DNA from: Cheilinus undulatus
Taxonomy: Eukaryota > Chordata > Actinopteri > Labriformes > Labridae
Reading direction: 5' to 3'
Assembly (NCBI RefSeq): GCF_018320785.1
Contig: NC_054882.1
Span: forward strand, 25,858,719-25,922,718
DNA length: 64,000 nucleotides
The notes under the pieces were generated by a model. It saw only the letters and a list, made by a program, of their open reading frames with translations. It was not told where the DNA came from and made no database searches. Position 1 is the first letter of the stretch, and the number at the start of each line of letters is the position of its first letter. A program made the position numbers and the translations under genes. Below are positions 13,001-25,700 of this stretch, one piece after another.

Positions 13001-16000
13001 CATTTACCATGTTTAGCATGCTAGTAGCCTTAAGCCTTTGCTAACACTTACTAATTAACAATGAGCACATGTAGTCAGACACCAGAAATGCTCCTTGGTA
13101 CAATTTTCAACAGTTTAACACTCCTTTTCTTTAGCACAGTTGTGTTTTAAGCTGATTTCCAAAGTCGACATGCCCACAGTCATGTTGCTGATGTTTATTA
13201 TTAATTTCCAGAGCTGAGAAATGATTACAGTGCGCTTTTCAGAGGTAAAAACTAAGCTTCCTTTCATGGCCGCTCTCAGGCTATCAAGCTACAATGCCAA
13301 ACTTTACTACAGTATACAATCTTGTGCGACAATTTGGTCTCTTAAGGAAAGTTTTCCTATTCATAAATATTGTATGGAGGGTTCATTTAAAAAAACAAAC
13401 ATATTTAAGTTTGTTATAAAGCCTACAAGTTTTTGTTAATGGTGGTGCAGTCACTTTAAGTGACAAGTGCATGGTGCCAGGTATGTGCTACACATAATCT
13501 CGACTAATTCCATCGCTGAATTGAATCTCCCAGCCATGTTGGTGCCATCTGGTGACATTCATGATAATGACAGATGGCTTTCTCTGCTGTGACTTGCATC
13601 AAGCAACCACCTGTGCACCAACTTTTTCGGTGATTGAAAGGTTAGTGTTCTGTTATTTCTATGCTAGCACCTACTAGCATGTATTGGAGTCTGATTTAAG
13701 TAACTCTTTGTCATTCATATGCTGATGACTCTGAAAAAGATTCAGGCACGTTAATGCCAAGTCTGCTAAACTATTCACTCATATGTAGCTTCCTTTGTTT
13801 GATAACCAATCAAGAGGGGTCTGGCTGCAGACCACAGGTCTCAGACACCTCTTCTCGCAAACCGTTGCTGTGAGACGCCAGAATGCATGCTAAAACTTTT
13901 AAAATAAAATCAGATTAAGCTTTCACTTATGTAAGGGCAAGGGTTAGGATACCAAACTTTAGAATTTAAAAACCTGACCTGCAAAACCTAACCAAGAAAA
14001 AGCTTGTACTCCATGAACACTCTATAATGTTGCAAGCATAGCTCTGTTAGCTGTGTAAGCTACGTAGATAACGCTACAACCATAACAAAAGCTAAAGCTC
14101 ATTTAGCTCATGCATACCTATATCAAAGAAGCTAATGTTGGCTATGTAGTTACATTATATACATAGCTTACATAGCAACGTCAGCACCTATATTTGCTAC
14201 AGCTCATGTTGCTAAAGCTAACCTAAGCTACATTGGCTAATTTAGTTATGTTAACCATATTGCTAGCATAGCTATATATGCTTTAGCTATGGTTAACAAA
14301 GCTTAAGCAAGCAGCTGTTTGCAGATCTGCTTCTAAAGCTGGTCTGTACATAATTTAACCCTGGGTTACGCCTCTGACCTTTTTCTCGCTGTTTCCAATG
14401 TGGCTATTTCATAAATCGTAATGCTTTGTGCTGCATTTAAATGCACTGTATTACAGGAGCCTATGCTAATAGAAGGATGCGATTTCAGACACACTGTAGC
14501 TAATTCCCAAGCTAACGTGCTAGCATGGTAAGCTTTAGTAACTTGGCTTTTCATAAAGCAAGATCATAAACCAGTAAGTTTGATGATGGAGGTGCTATAT
14601 GATAAGCCATGGGACCATTATCGTTGTTTTAATTCAATCCATAGGAAACAAATAGCTCTGGTGAATTCATGCCAATCATTTCGCAGATATTTCAGTCAAT
14701 ACCTGGTATCAAGCCATAATGCTAGCAGTGGAAAAAGCTAACATGTTGCATAAAAACATAGAATTCTTCCTTATTATGAGAGGTTTTGACAAGCTAACAT
14801 CAAAATCCGAGATAGAAATTATTAGGGTTTTGTTCACCAGGAAACAGGGGAGAGTTCTGTTGAGAGATTCACATGGCTCTCTGATGTAATAATGCAGGGA
14901 ATGGGTGATGTGATATGAAATGTCGCTGTATAACAAGATAAGGGGCGATCCAAGTCCTGCAGGAGGACGCCCGCAGTGACAGGAATGTTATTTGTGTGGG
15001 GCTCGGGCTGCCACTGGCACTCCTGCTAACCTGCCACAGTCAAAGGAATGCAAATGAAAAAGGAAGCTATTTCTATAGCGGGGACTGTGAAATACGTTTT
15101 TTTAAATATACTGTATATAAAAATTGATAATTGTAGGAGAAGCTCTCCAACACAATAGATGTTGAAGAGAGTTATTGACAAGAATTAGAAGAGATTACAT
15201 GGAAGAAGGGAGCAGAATACACTACATTTAGCAAGGCAGTGTGGGATGATTGTATCAATAAAAGCAGAAATATGGGTTTGGAGAAAAATTGCCAAAGGAA
15301 CTTTTGCTGTAGATTTATAAGCTGGCTCTAACACCATCTAATTCAATAAGAAAAAAACAGAACAAAATACATCATAAAGGTGTGACACAGCCAGAAATGC
15401 TTTTTTTTAACCTGTCCATGTGTGTGCTAGCTCATCCAGACCCATTTTCCAGCTCCGGATAAGAGCTTGGACGTTTGATTGCTTTGAATCCACATGAGGG
15501 ATTTTCTCTGTGGTGGTCATTTACCCAAAAGTTCACTGTTGCTTCACACTGAGAGCAACAAACAGTGTCTCTCTGGTGGTGGATATTTGCCACTTCTATC
15601 ATTTATAATCTTGAGGAATTATTGTGGAAAATGCACAAGAGAAAACTACACCAGACACAGATCCTGGTCTCTGACTTGGCACTAACATTCCCTTATGCTA
15701 TGCAGAGCAAAAACACCAATGACATGTCGCCTAGATGGCTGGAGTGGTTCCTCAGAGAAGAGCATTGTCTCTGAAAAGAGTGGCATTTGTCATGTTGACT
15801 GAAAGTGATGAATATTCCAGGAAACATACCTTTATGGTGAGATAAAGTCAAAATAGGAACAAATTGGTTTCCTAGCAGAGCATAATCATTCATCCATGTT
15901 GGGACAAATGGACACATACCTCTGGGAGTTTAGTGCTGCTTGAATACTTTTAATAAAATCCTTCAAGGCAGAGAAATACCACATGGCATTGTCATGAATT

Positions 16001-16375
16001 TATGGGTCATGAGAGGGAAGGCACTATAGCATTTTCCACTGGGATTGTTTTAAACACACAATTCCACACTGGCATGGATGCTCCCTTGGCCACTACAGAT
16101 TGGTGCATGTAATACTCACAGATAGAAATGTGCATGTAACAGTGCTCTGATCTGAGAGTGAGGGGGCTGTGTGAGAAAGAAGGTGTGTGCTGCCCTCTGC
16201 TGGTGCAGAAGTAGTAATACTGAAGCTAAATGATACAAATCACTTATTTTGAGTTTCTGGAACTTTTTCTTCATTTTGAGTCAATTTAGCTGATCATTTT
16301 TGATTAACCTGAACTATTTTGTGGATTAAATGTTCCATTTGACATTTCCTTTTATTAACTGGGCTGAGTTGTCAT
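10011..16375. other. Long putative chrm5 intron without recognised genes
   Basis: I find no exon, RNA gene or clear mobile element in this 6.4-kb stretch. Low-complexity items are a 15-base G run at 11284-11298, two A-runs at 11409-11435, and a GCTA/TAGC-rich, degenerately repeated stretch at about 14025-14320. Open frames in the region are short and without domain signatures. Confidence 0.45.
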
Positions 16376-17335
16376 TTTACCCTCTACCTTTACACCTTCC
16401 AGGGCCAGCTGCTGAGAAGCATCCCCACAGCATGATGCTGCCACCGCCATGCTTCACAGTGGGGATGGTGTGACTGTGGTTATGTGCAGTGTTTAGTGTC
16501 TGCCAAACATAGCGCCTGGTCTGATTGCCAAAACGCACCATTTTGGTCTCATCAGAATAAAGAACTTTCTTCCACTTGACCATGGAGTCTCCCACATGCC
16601 TTTTAGCAAACTCTAGTCAGGATTTAATGAGTTTTCTCTTAAGAATGGCTTTCTCTTTGCCACTCTCCCATCAAGCTTTGACTGGTGAAGAACCTGTATG
16701 CAGAGTCTCTTCCATCTCTGCTGCTGAAGCTTCTAACTACATCAGAGTAGTCATAGCTGTCTTGGTGGTCTCTCACTCATCTCCTTCTTGCACGATCACT
16801 CAGTTTGTAAGGACGACCTGATCTAGGCAGATTTACACATCTTCGATTTCTTGATGATGGATGACTGAGCCCCAAGGGATGTGCAGTGCATGTGTATATG
16901 CATCCATCCCCTGACTTATACTTTTCAATAACCTTTTCTCTGAGTTGCTCAGATTGTTCTTTTGTCTTCATGGTGTGATGGTAGTCAGAAATATTGATTA
17001 AACAGTGTCTGAACCTTCTAGACACAGGTGTCTTTATAATTGAGACACACTGACTGCACTCAGGTGATCCCCATTTAACTAACTGTGAGACTACTAACCC
17101 CAGTTGGCTGGACCTTGGTTGAATTAGGTCAGTCACTTTAAAGGGGGTAAATATTTATGCAATCATTTATTTCACCTTACATATTTCAGTTTGATTGGCA
17201 TTAGTTTGTAGACATCTGTTTTTTTGTCATTTTATTTGTCAAAAAAGCCAAATTATATTTATCATGATTGATTGATAAACCCAATGAAAGGGTAACACAT
17301 CCAAGGGGGTGAGTACTTTCATTGGTACTGTACCT
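16376..17335 (-). pseudogene. Tc1-like element with N-terminal half of transposase
   Basis: Minus-strand coding starts near 16971 (MKTKEQSEQLREKV, the helix-turn-helix start of this fish Tc1 group). It continues through frameshifts to the catalytic region at 16377-16595, which reads YSDETKM (first catalytic Asp intact) and [15 protein letters not shown]. It then stops abruptly, so the second Asp and the Glu are missing. The terminal repeat at the other end (CCAAGGGGGTGAGTACTTTC, 17304-17323) ends in a TGGTACTGTA-type terminus. It is a 3'-truncated, dead copy; fragments of the same family lie at 24863-25282 and 26885-27160. Confidence 0.8.
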
Positions 17336-17916
17336 GGTCTGCAAAAAAACTACACTGAAATAATGGATTCAACCTTGAATCAGTCACACTTAAACATGCT
17401 AAAGGAAAAATGTCCTGAGTTCGGGAGCATCATCCTCGTCACTCTTTTTGTAAGAGGATTTTGTTACAAATGAGCATGTCATCACAGGCCATTTTAGCAA
17501 ACAATAGAACAGAATGATGCAGGATTAAAATAACTGCATGGATTTAGAGCAAGCAACAAAATAATGTAATGACCTGGATTTTTAAATGTGCCACAGATGT
17601 TTGCTGAGATTACCCAAAACTCTCCATATGGTAATCTACATTAGACTGATGTGACTGCCAGAACTGCATGGAAATGACAGCCACATTACTCTGCATTCAA
17701 CTATGCTCTCAGTTATAACTTCATGTATATTCTGTTAAGAAAGACCAATCTTTTCTACATGTACGTGAGGTTTTTGGTAACAATGGAAGTCTGTAAAGCT
17801 TTGCCTTTCCTTATGTCCATGTAAGTGTGATGATTTGATGCTTGGTTTATGCCATCTAGTGGCAATGAATTGCACTTGCTTGAACAGGAATAACATGTAT
17901 TTTTTCCTTGCAGGAG

Positions 17917-17967
17917 ATGTCTTTGAAAATGACAAATCCTGTCACTTCTGTGCTACTTGGATGCTAA
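17917..17967 (+). CDS. Upstream open reading frame in the chrm5 leader
   Basis: The exon that starts after the acceptor at 17912-17913 has an ATG only three bases into it. That ATG opens a 16-codon frame (MSLKMTN...LLGC) ending in TAA at 17965-17967, 16 bases before the chrm5 start codon and in a different frame. A second in-frame ATG lies at 17929. If the leader is spliced as proposed, ribosomes would meet this uORF first, so it may lower or gate receptor translation. Whether the peptide itself matters is unknown. Confidence 0.4.
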   Translation: MSLKMTNPVTSVLLGC

Positions 17968-17983
17968 AATACAGAACAAAACC

Positions 17984-19564
17984 ATGGAGGGAGAGGTCAT
18001 ACTGAACTCCTCTGCAAACGCCAGCACCATGGATATCCATCTTGTCACTCACAGTCTCTGGGAGGTGATCACCATCGCAACTGTGTCAGCCATTGTCAGC
18101 CTCATCACCATAGTGGGGAACGTTTTAGTGATGCTGTCCTTCAAAGTGAACAGCCAGCTAAAGACGGTGAATAATTACTACCTGCTGAGCCTAGCAGCTG
18201 CTGACCTTATCATTGGCGTTTTCTCCATGAACCTGTACACCTCTTATATCCTAATGGGTTACTGGGCCTTAGGGAACCTTGCTTGTGACCTGTGGTTGGC
18301 GTTGGACTATGTAGCTAGTAACGCTTCTGTCATGAACCTGTTGGTGATCAGTTTTGACAGATATTTCTCTATCACCAGACCTCTGACCTACAGGGCCAAA
18401 CGGACTCCCAAACGAGCCGGGATCATGATCGGTTTGGCGTGGTTGGTGTCGCTGATCCTGTGGGCTCCGCCTATTCTCTGCTGGCAGTACTTTGTTGGAA
18501 AAAGGACAGTCCCTGAGAGGCAATGCCAGATCCAGTTTTTCTCTGAGCCTGTGATAACCTTTGGGACAGCTATCGCTGCTTTTTATATCCCTGTATCAGT
18601 CATGACAATCCTCTACTGTCGGATCTACAAAGAGACAGAAAAGAGGACTAAAGATCTGGCCGAGCTGCAGGGGATTAACTTTACAACAGACCCAGGGGTG
18701 ACCCAGCCTCAGAAGACCATTATCAGATCTTGCTTTAGCTGTAAATTAAGGTCCACTTCACATGACAGGACTCAAGCATCTTGGTCATCTTCAAGCAGAA
18801 GCAATGCGGCAAAATCAGCAGCTACCACTAACGATGAGTGGTCCAAAGCCGGGCAGCTGACCACCTTTAATAGCTATGCCTCTTCTGAGGACGATGAAAG
18901 GCCTGTGTCTCCAGGTGGATTTCAGACCTCTTTCAGGAACCAAGCCTGCGAGACCATCAAGAGCGGAGCGGGCAGTGAGAGCGAGCAGCTCAGCAGCTAC
19001 GAGGAGGACAGCTTCTTCCAAACCCCGCCCAAGAACAGCTCTCAGAAGAGCACCAAAGGTGTCTCATACAAGTTCAAACCTGTGTCCAAAGACGCTCATG
19101 TGGAGAACCACAGTAAGAACGGAGACACCAAAATGGCTTCATCAACATTCTCCTCTGCTGAATCCATGAGCGCCCCATCCACCTCCTCCACGTCTAAGCC
19201 CATAGACAGCTCCCTGAAGAACCAGATTACAAAGAGGAAGAGAATGGTGCTGATCAAGGAGAGGAAGGCGGCTCAGACTCTCAGCGCCATCTTGCTGGCT
19301 TTCATCCTGACTTGGACACCATATAACATCATGGTGCTTATTTCCACTTTCTGCTCAGACTGCATTCCCCTCTCGCTCTGGCACCTGGGATACTGGCTCT
19401 GCTATGTAAACAGCACCGTCAACCCCATGTGCTACGCTCTCTGCAACAAGACTTTCCAAAAGACCTTTCGCATGCTTTTACTCTGTCAGTGGAAGAAGAA
19501 AAGGATTGAGGAGAAGCTGTACTGGTACGGACAAAACCCTGTAGTCAGCACTAAACTGACGTGA
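17984..19564 (+). CDS. chrm5: Muscarinic acetylcholine receptor M5
   Basis: This is a 526-residue class A GPCR on one exon, as is usual for the muscarinic family. Gq/11-coupled M5 responds to acetylcholine at the plasma membrane, mainly in brain. Visible landmarks: two N-terminal glycosylation sequons (N8, N12); TM1 with the GNVLVM motif; Asp108-Tyr109 (the amine-binding Asp of TM3); Cys101 and Cys181 for the extracellular disulfide; DRY at 125-127; a third intracellular loop of about 200 residues; TM6 WTPYN at 444-448; NPMCY at 480-484; and an EEKLYW tail. The MEG start, the tail ending in [11 protein letters not shown] and the KRTVPE loop fit M5 better than M1 or M3. The ATG at 17984 is preferred over upstream in-frame non-ATG codons because its MEG start matches M5. 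An acceptor (TTTCCTTGCAG) sits at 17903-17913. Teleosts often have two paralogues (a and b); I cannot say which this is. Confidence 0.97.
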   Translation: MEGEVILNSSANASTMDIHLVTHSLWEVITIATVSAIVSLITIVGNVLVMLSFKVNSQLKTVNNYYLLSLAAADLIIGVFSMNLYTSYILMGYWALGNLACDLWLALDYVASNASVMNLLVISFDRYFSITRPLTYRAKRTPKRAGIMIGLAWLVSLILWAPPILCWQYFVGKRTVPERQCQIQFFSEPVITFGTAIAAFYIPVSVMTILYCRIYKETEKRTKDLAELQGINFTTDPGVTQPQKTIIRSCFSCKLRSTSHDRTQASWSSSSRSNAAKSAATTNDEWSKAGQLTTFNSYASSEDDERPVSPGGFQTSFRNQACETIKSGAGSESEQLSSYEEDSFFQTPPKNSSQKSTKGVSYKFKPVSKDAHVENHSKNGDTKMASSTFSSAESMSAPSTSSTSKPIDSSLKNQITKRKRMVLIKERKAAQTLSAILLAFILTWTPYNIMVLISTFCSDCIPLSLWHLGYWLCYVNSTVNPMCYALCNKTFQKTFRMLLLCQWKKKRIEEKLYWYGQNPVVSTKLT

Positions 19565-20500
19565 AATCTTTTCTTAAGATGATGGCTGTAAATTATGTGT
19601 TTGTATGAACAAGTTGATATCAAAAGAAAACATCCTGTGTAAAGGAGCTGGTAGAGTCTAAAGTGTTGCTTGTCAATCAGTAGGTCTGCTATAAAGAATG
19701 CTGCTTTGAGCTTAAAGCTGCTGTGAGGAACTTTAAGTTTGTGTTGATCTTGGCGCCCTCTGTGGACTAAATGGTACATTTCATCTCCTTGTGGTCTCGT
19801 ACTGTACATGAGTTGGTAGTTAAAAAAAAAAAAAGAAATATCACATTGCTGCTCACATGCTGTCTTTAACAGTCAAATATATCATTTACAGTGAGTCAGA
19901 GGTAGTATCCTGTTAAAGCTCCTGTTAGTAGATTTTTACATGTTATGAAACAGACTCAGAGTTGGTATGAATGCTTCTTTTTGGCTTACAAAAGCAAACA
20001 AAACAATAAGCAAAAAGGTCTTCTATTTCAGTATGGTTGTATTCAATGCCTGTAGCTGCTGCTGCGGGGTAGGTGTTAGATTCCTCAGAAATTGACCTAT
20101 CGCTAAGCCCATTAGTTCACTGAGCTCACCCAGATAAACAATCAGCAAGCTGCCCAAGTTAATATTAATGATTTGTAGTTAACCTGGCACACCAGATAGA
20201 CTGTTTCACATATCAATTGCATGGATATATTTCACAATCATCTTGGAAACCTCCCATACAAAGCACGTGGGAAGGGCAGGAATTTGCAAAAAATTCTTTG
20301 AAAGTGATTGGACGAACATTCTGTCCGTCACATTCATGACGGGCCAATCAGAGCGACAAGACAAAATGAGGTTATATACATATGCTTTTCCTGTATTTAT
20401 ATTAGCTGACAGGGTAAAAAAAAAAAAAGCTGAAACAATGTGATTAATTGCAAAAAAGCATTGGGAATATTGCTCCAAAATAAAGATTTCTTTTGATTTT
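19565..20500 (+). other. Probable chrm5 3'UTR
   Basis: The sequence after the stop codon is AT-rich and non-coding. A canonical AATAAA at 20479-20484 is a plausible polyadenylation signal, giving a 3'UTR of about 0.9 kb. A-runs are present at 19821-19832 and 20417-20428. Confidence 0.4.
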
Positions 20501-20580
20501 CATAATTACTAAAGAATGTTATTTTGTAAATGACACCTGTCACAAAGTTTGGTTCTCATCAAACACCCTTTGATGCAAAT

Positions 20581-21030
20581 CACCTCAATACGAACCAAAC
20601 TGTGACCCGAAAATTTGGTAGGAACCAAACCATGACCCCAAAACTGAGGTACAAACCAAACCGTGACCCCGAAACTGAGGTACAAACCAAACCGTGACCC
20701 CGAAACTGAGGTACAAACCAAACCATGACCCCAAAACTGAGGTACAAACCAAACCATGACCCCAAAACTGAGGTACAAACCAAACCATGACCCCAAAACT
20801 GAGGTACAAACCAAACCGTGACCCTGAAACTGAGGTACAAACCAAACCATGACCCTAAGACTGAGGTGGGAATCAAACTGTGACCCCAAAACTGAGGTAT
20901 GAACAAAACCATGACCCCAAAATTGAGGTACGAACCAAACCAAAACCCCAAAACTGAGGTACCAACCAAACCATGACCCCAAAACTGAGTTACAAACGGA
21001 ATTGTGACCCCAAACTGAGTTACAAACAGA
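20581..21030. repeat. 31-bp minisatellite, about 14 copies
   Basis: The unit reads ACCAAACC(A/G)TGACCCC plus (A/G)AAACTGAGGTACAA, 31 bp long. Central copies are nearly identical and the flanks are degenerate (from about 20585 and after about 20870). On the minus strand none of the three frames of the unit contains a stop, so overlapping frames up to 189 codons appear (repeating motifs such as VCTSVLGSWFGLYLSFG). This is a property of the unit length and composition, not evidence of a gene. Confidence 0.9.
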
Positions 21031-22723
21031 ATGACGTATCAAATATGATACAATTGGCCTTACAGGCTTAATTAGCACTCATTGCTGTCCTTTATATGGT
21101 GGGGTGGCTGTTCTGGGATCCTCTGCCTGGGCCCATATGGAGAGCATTGAGCAGGAATAGCACACATTCCTCCTATTTCTGCGCTGATTAAGAAAACATA
21201 TGACAGGGAGCGAAGCAGCAAAAACAAACAAAAAAAAAAACAGAGCAGGGCAGGCATCAGTGACAGCAGAATGACACTGATTAAGTCAAAAAGAACGAAG
21301 GAGGAGCTGGGGTGGAGGACGGCTGCAAGAGCAGCTTGCAGGGAGAGTGGCAGAGTGTAGCCAGGCAAGAGCAGTTTTAAAAAGGCAGCATGAAAGCATT
21401 TAGCCCCTGAAAGTGCTTGAAAATAACTTTATAGAAATAATTAACATACTTGCTGCTGCTCTGATTTGCCTTTGTAGTTCATATAGAGGCATCAGTGTTA
21501 ATTTCACTACGGGAGCTTTAAAATTCAGAAAAGGTAGACATTATGAAGTTGTCCTTTCAATGGTATTAGCTGACACTTTAAATAAACTCTTAAGATATTA
21601 AAATAAGACTAATTCTCCCCAATGCCGATGATGTAAGCAGGAAAAGCCATTAACACACATATTATTTCTTGTAGTACTTTACATTTTATTCAGCGTGATA
21701 TACAAAGGCAATGACAAATAGTTTCAAACTCATTATTTACATTGTATATTGGGTTTCAAATATTTAAAAACAGTGTTGCTTAAGTTGTTGCTCTTACATT
21801 CAAAAACACGTTTTTTTTCTAGTTATTATGTCTGTTTGGAGAATGCACTTTTTTGAATTTATTTTGAAGGGCTAATACGTGTCGTCCTGATGTCAGAATC
21901 TGCTCGCTGAGTCAAGATTGTAACTCGATGATAATCAAAGCCTTTTCACATGTGCCAATGTCATCTGTTAAAGGAGGTAATGTAGATTTTTTTTCACACC
22001 TCATATTATGCATTTTATATTTGATGTCCTGGCAGATAAAGAGAAATTGCTTCACTAAAAGTAATAAATAACCCCTAATTGAGCCCATTTTATTCTGCAA
22101 CCTCTACAAACTAAATGGCCTGTTAGTCATTTTGCATCAGACAAACTTGCTTAACAGTGTCAGAGTTTACGATGGGAATGGCACACTGGCTGATTAAAAT
22201 CTGTTTAATATTCTTCATCCTCAGGATTTTCTGTTTCTCTAAGTATTGAATTACAGTATGTTTCTCTTATTTACTGTAGCTTCATCATTTTTTGCATAAT
22301 CTCATTGTATTTCTGGACAACTTGTTGTTTACTGTGGCAAAAAAAAGCACTGTTTGTGAAATGTCTTGTAAGCATTGGAGATGGCGATGTTTAACACGTG
22401 TCATAAGCTACAGTGTCATGAAGCACATTTTTGTAACTGTGATAAACCAGATAAATCTGCACTTGTCATTGGAGGAATGAAGATGCTTTGCTTAATATGA
22501 TGTTCAGATGGAAACAAAGCTTGAGCTCAAACCATTCTGCATTTTTATACCGTGTTCAGAGCTTGTGGATTATTTCTTTGTTGTCCTTTTCATTATTTTG
22601 TGATCATGTCCATGCATTTCTGAATAAAATGTGGTAAATTTAACATCCATTTGTGAAAAAAAACCTTAAAATAAAACTTTAAATCCAGAGTGTCATACAG
22701 CATTACAAATCTTTAAATGTTCT
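21031..22723. other. Intergenic sequence between chrm5 and the fibrinogen-domain gene
   Basis: I recognise no exon or mobile element. The part nearest 22723 is the likely 3'UTR of the minus-strand fibrinogen-domain gene; AATAAA on that strand occurs near 22086 and 21684, but I cannot choose between sites. Confidence 0.4.
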
Positions 22724-25700
22724 TCATAGCTCATCCTTCTTGCAGTCTGCACTGTGAATCAGTTTTACCGTGTCTGATGGTCTCACCATCATCCATGCGT
22801 ACTTGCACAACCGCTCCTTGTTGCAGTCTTTCTGCCAGTAGATGACATTCCTGCGGTTGAGGTTGGCACCAGCACAGGCGTCATACCACCAACCTCCTCC
22901 TGGAACTCCCTGAAATTCCAGCTTGGCACAGTTTTGGAAGTAGTTGTCGTTGTCTCTGTCTTTGGTGGTGAATCTCTGGTTGTCATGCAGATAGTTCTCT
23001 GTGTCTAGGGTCAGTGCGTCCACAGCTGTACCCTGAAACAACCCGAGCCTCAGCCTGTAAGCTGATGATTCATCCTCCACCAGCACAGGGTCGTATTCCC
23101 CCATCTTTGTGATTGCGTCTCGGTCGACCAGTTTGACTCCCAGTTTATAGCGTCCAGGCCCACGGGTGAGCTGATGGAGGTATTCGTTTCCAAGCCAGTG
23201 ATCACCAGTAACATCTCCAAAGCCATGCTTGTACTCAGCCCAGGTACGATCGAAATTCTCGCTGCTGTTAACAGTGATGTGCTGAACCACAGTCCAGCCT
23301 CCCTCCTGCATGGCACAGTACGCCACGATGGGGGAATCTCCTGGCTGGATCAGGTACACGCCGTCTCTGGCCTTGCCTGAAGAAGTCATGAGCATTTCAT
23401 AGCAGTCTCTGGGAAGCACTGTTGACCAAGGAAACAGTCATTAGCATGTATTAGTACTCAACACATCAGATTTCCGTGTATTTGGAAAGTCACCAAAACT
23501 GGCTAAAACTGACAACAAGGAAGACACTACATAGCTCTAAAAAGACCAGCTTAATGTTATTATGTTTTATTGAATAGACATTAAAATGTTTTTATAAAGA
23601 TATTTCTGTTAAATTGAGTCAAAAGATTGATAATTGGCAGCATAGACAGCTAACTGGCTAAGCGCAAATACTAAGAACATGAGGAAGGCCAAAGTGAAAT
23701 ACTATTTTTTTTAACTTAGTATGACCATATATCATACTATACTTTTTATTTTACAAAAACACAAAATGCTAATTTCTATTTAAACAGGGGAGTTTGTGTT
23801 TGGCTATGAACTAACTTAGCACAGCAACTTCCTGGAGTTCAGCACCTTTAACATGATAAAAACAAACACCATGTAACTGTATTTAAGCTTCTCTCGTTCT
23901 GGTTTATATAACATTGGGTTGGTTCCAGATAGAATTTCTCCATTATTTGTGATAGCTATGCTAAGGTGACCACAGCTTAGCTTAGCCTAGGCGTTAGCAA
24001 GACTGTCCTGTTGCTAATGAAAACAACACTGTCCCAGATTTGAAGGTCCATATACAGTTTTAAACTAGTGAAATACCAAAACAATGCTTGCAACACTGAT
24101 TTGTACATACATAAATCAATATTGTTGCCAAGTCTGAAATGTTTTAACCGATAGAATTTTTTTAACCTTTATTTAACCAGATAAAGACCCATTGAGAACG
24201 AGATCTCTTTCACAAGGGTGGAATTCAGCCAAGCCAAGTTCATGTTGATTTGTCCGTAAATGTTAGCTAGTGTGGTTCTTGCTTAGCTAGCCCAGCTATA
24301 ATGCTGACAGGATCTGCTCTGTAACGCTAAGTAGGCTAGCTGTGACGCCAAAAAGAATGTTAGCAAATTTCCGAAGAGCTCCAGGTACAGTAGGGTTACT
24401 AGATGTCCCTGATTTCTGGGGACAGTCCCTGCTTTAAAAGACCAGTCCCCTGCTTGTGCTGTCCCTGAAAATGTCCCAGATTTTTTCTTTAAATTTTAAG
24501 AAAACCTTGCACAAGTAAAGAAGATGCTGCAGGTCTGATCGTGGTTGCACACAGACCCCCAAAAACTTTACAGGGGATTGGTATTACCTTGGGATCTCTG
24601 GTTATTTGTGATAACTACAGTGGACACATTTAAAGTCCTGTGAGTACAGACTGTGTCTATAATTTGTGAATTAAAATTTCATGTCAAATCCCATAAACCA
24701 GCTCACATGGGTCCACATGTTCAAATCCTGTGCAAATCAACATCTTGGTTTTTATGGGATGGTGATTTTGATCCCTGTTCAAAGAAAGTAATGGCACTGT
24801 AAACTTCTCTCTTGCAGACTGAATAAGATTGTCCTCCAGGACTTTCTTGTGTTTTTCAACATTCATTTACAAGCTTTCCAGGGCTGGCTGCTGAGAAACA
24901 GCATGCTGCCACCACTGAGCTTCACAGTGGGGATGGTGTGTTTGTCAAGATGTGCAGAGTTTAGTGTCTGACAAACATAGCGGTTGTCTGATGGCCAGAA
25001 AGCAACCATTTTGGTCTCATTAGACCAAAGAACTTTCTTCCATTTGACCATGGAGTCTCCCACATGCCTTTTTGATGAACTCACTTGTGAATTTGGTGCA
25101 ATCACTTATTTGACCTTACAGATTTTTATTAAATTGACATTACATTATAGAGATCTGCTTTCACTTTGACATTCAAGTTTATTTGGTCAAAAACTCAAAT
25201 TATATTGACCATGATTGATTTATAAAATCCAATAGAGGGTAAAACATCCAAGGGGGTGAATAGTTTTTGTAGGCACTGTATTTTAAATTATTTAAATTCC
25301 CTCCTGGCTTTAAAGTCAAAAGCTATTGGTCTTGAAACAGAAATGCCAAGAATTTTTGTCTCTATTGATGTAAACTGTAAAAAGACTGGTTATCATTGTT
25401 TTCTAGGTAAACCTAGTTAAACATTAACCATCAGCTGAATTATTACTGCTGCTTATCTGATAAATTATCTTAAATCACCATAAAGAATACACTTATCATT
25501 TTTAAACCACTGAACACTTTAGCGCTACGGTCTGGAGTTTGACCCACTGTTTTTGCCACTTCTAAACCAATTCTTGCCACATAGCCTAATATTGCCTCTG
25601 TTGACCCATTATTGCCACTATTAACCCAATTTTACAAATTTGTATTACCAATTTTTCCCATTCTAACCACATTTCACTATTTGATATGCCCATTTTTGCC

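Noticed and set aside
1-17900. Search for exons of aven or other CHRM5 neighbours
   Set aside because: I could not match any minus-strand frame here to a part of Aven or EMC7 that I know; short exons could still be missed.
20581-21030. Regular repeats as a possible CRISPR array
   Set aside because: Units are directly adjacent without unique spacers, and the genome is a vertebrate one.
20509-21078. Open frame of 189 codons with WFVPQFWGHG-like repeats
   Set aside because: It lies on the 31-bp minisatellite, and all three frames are open for the same reason; no start context, domain or splice signal supports a gene.
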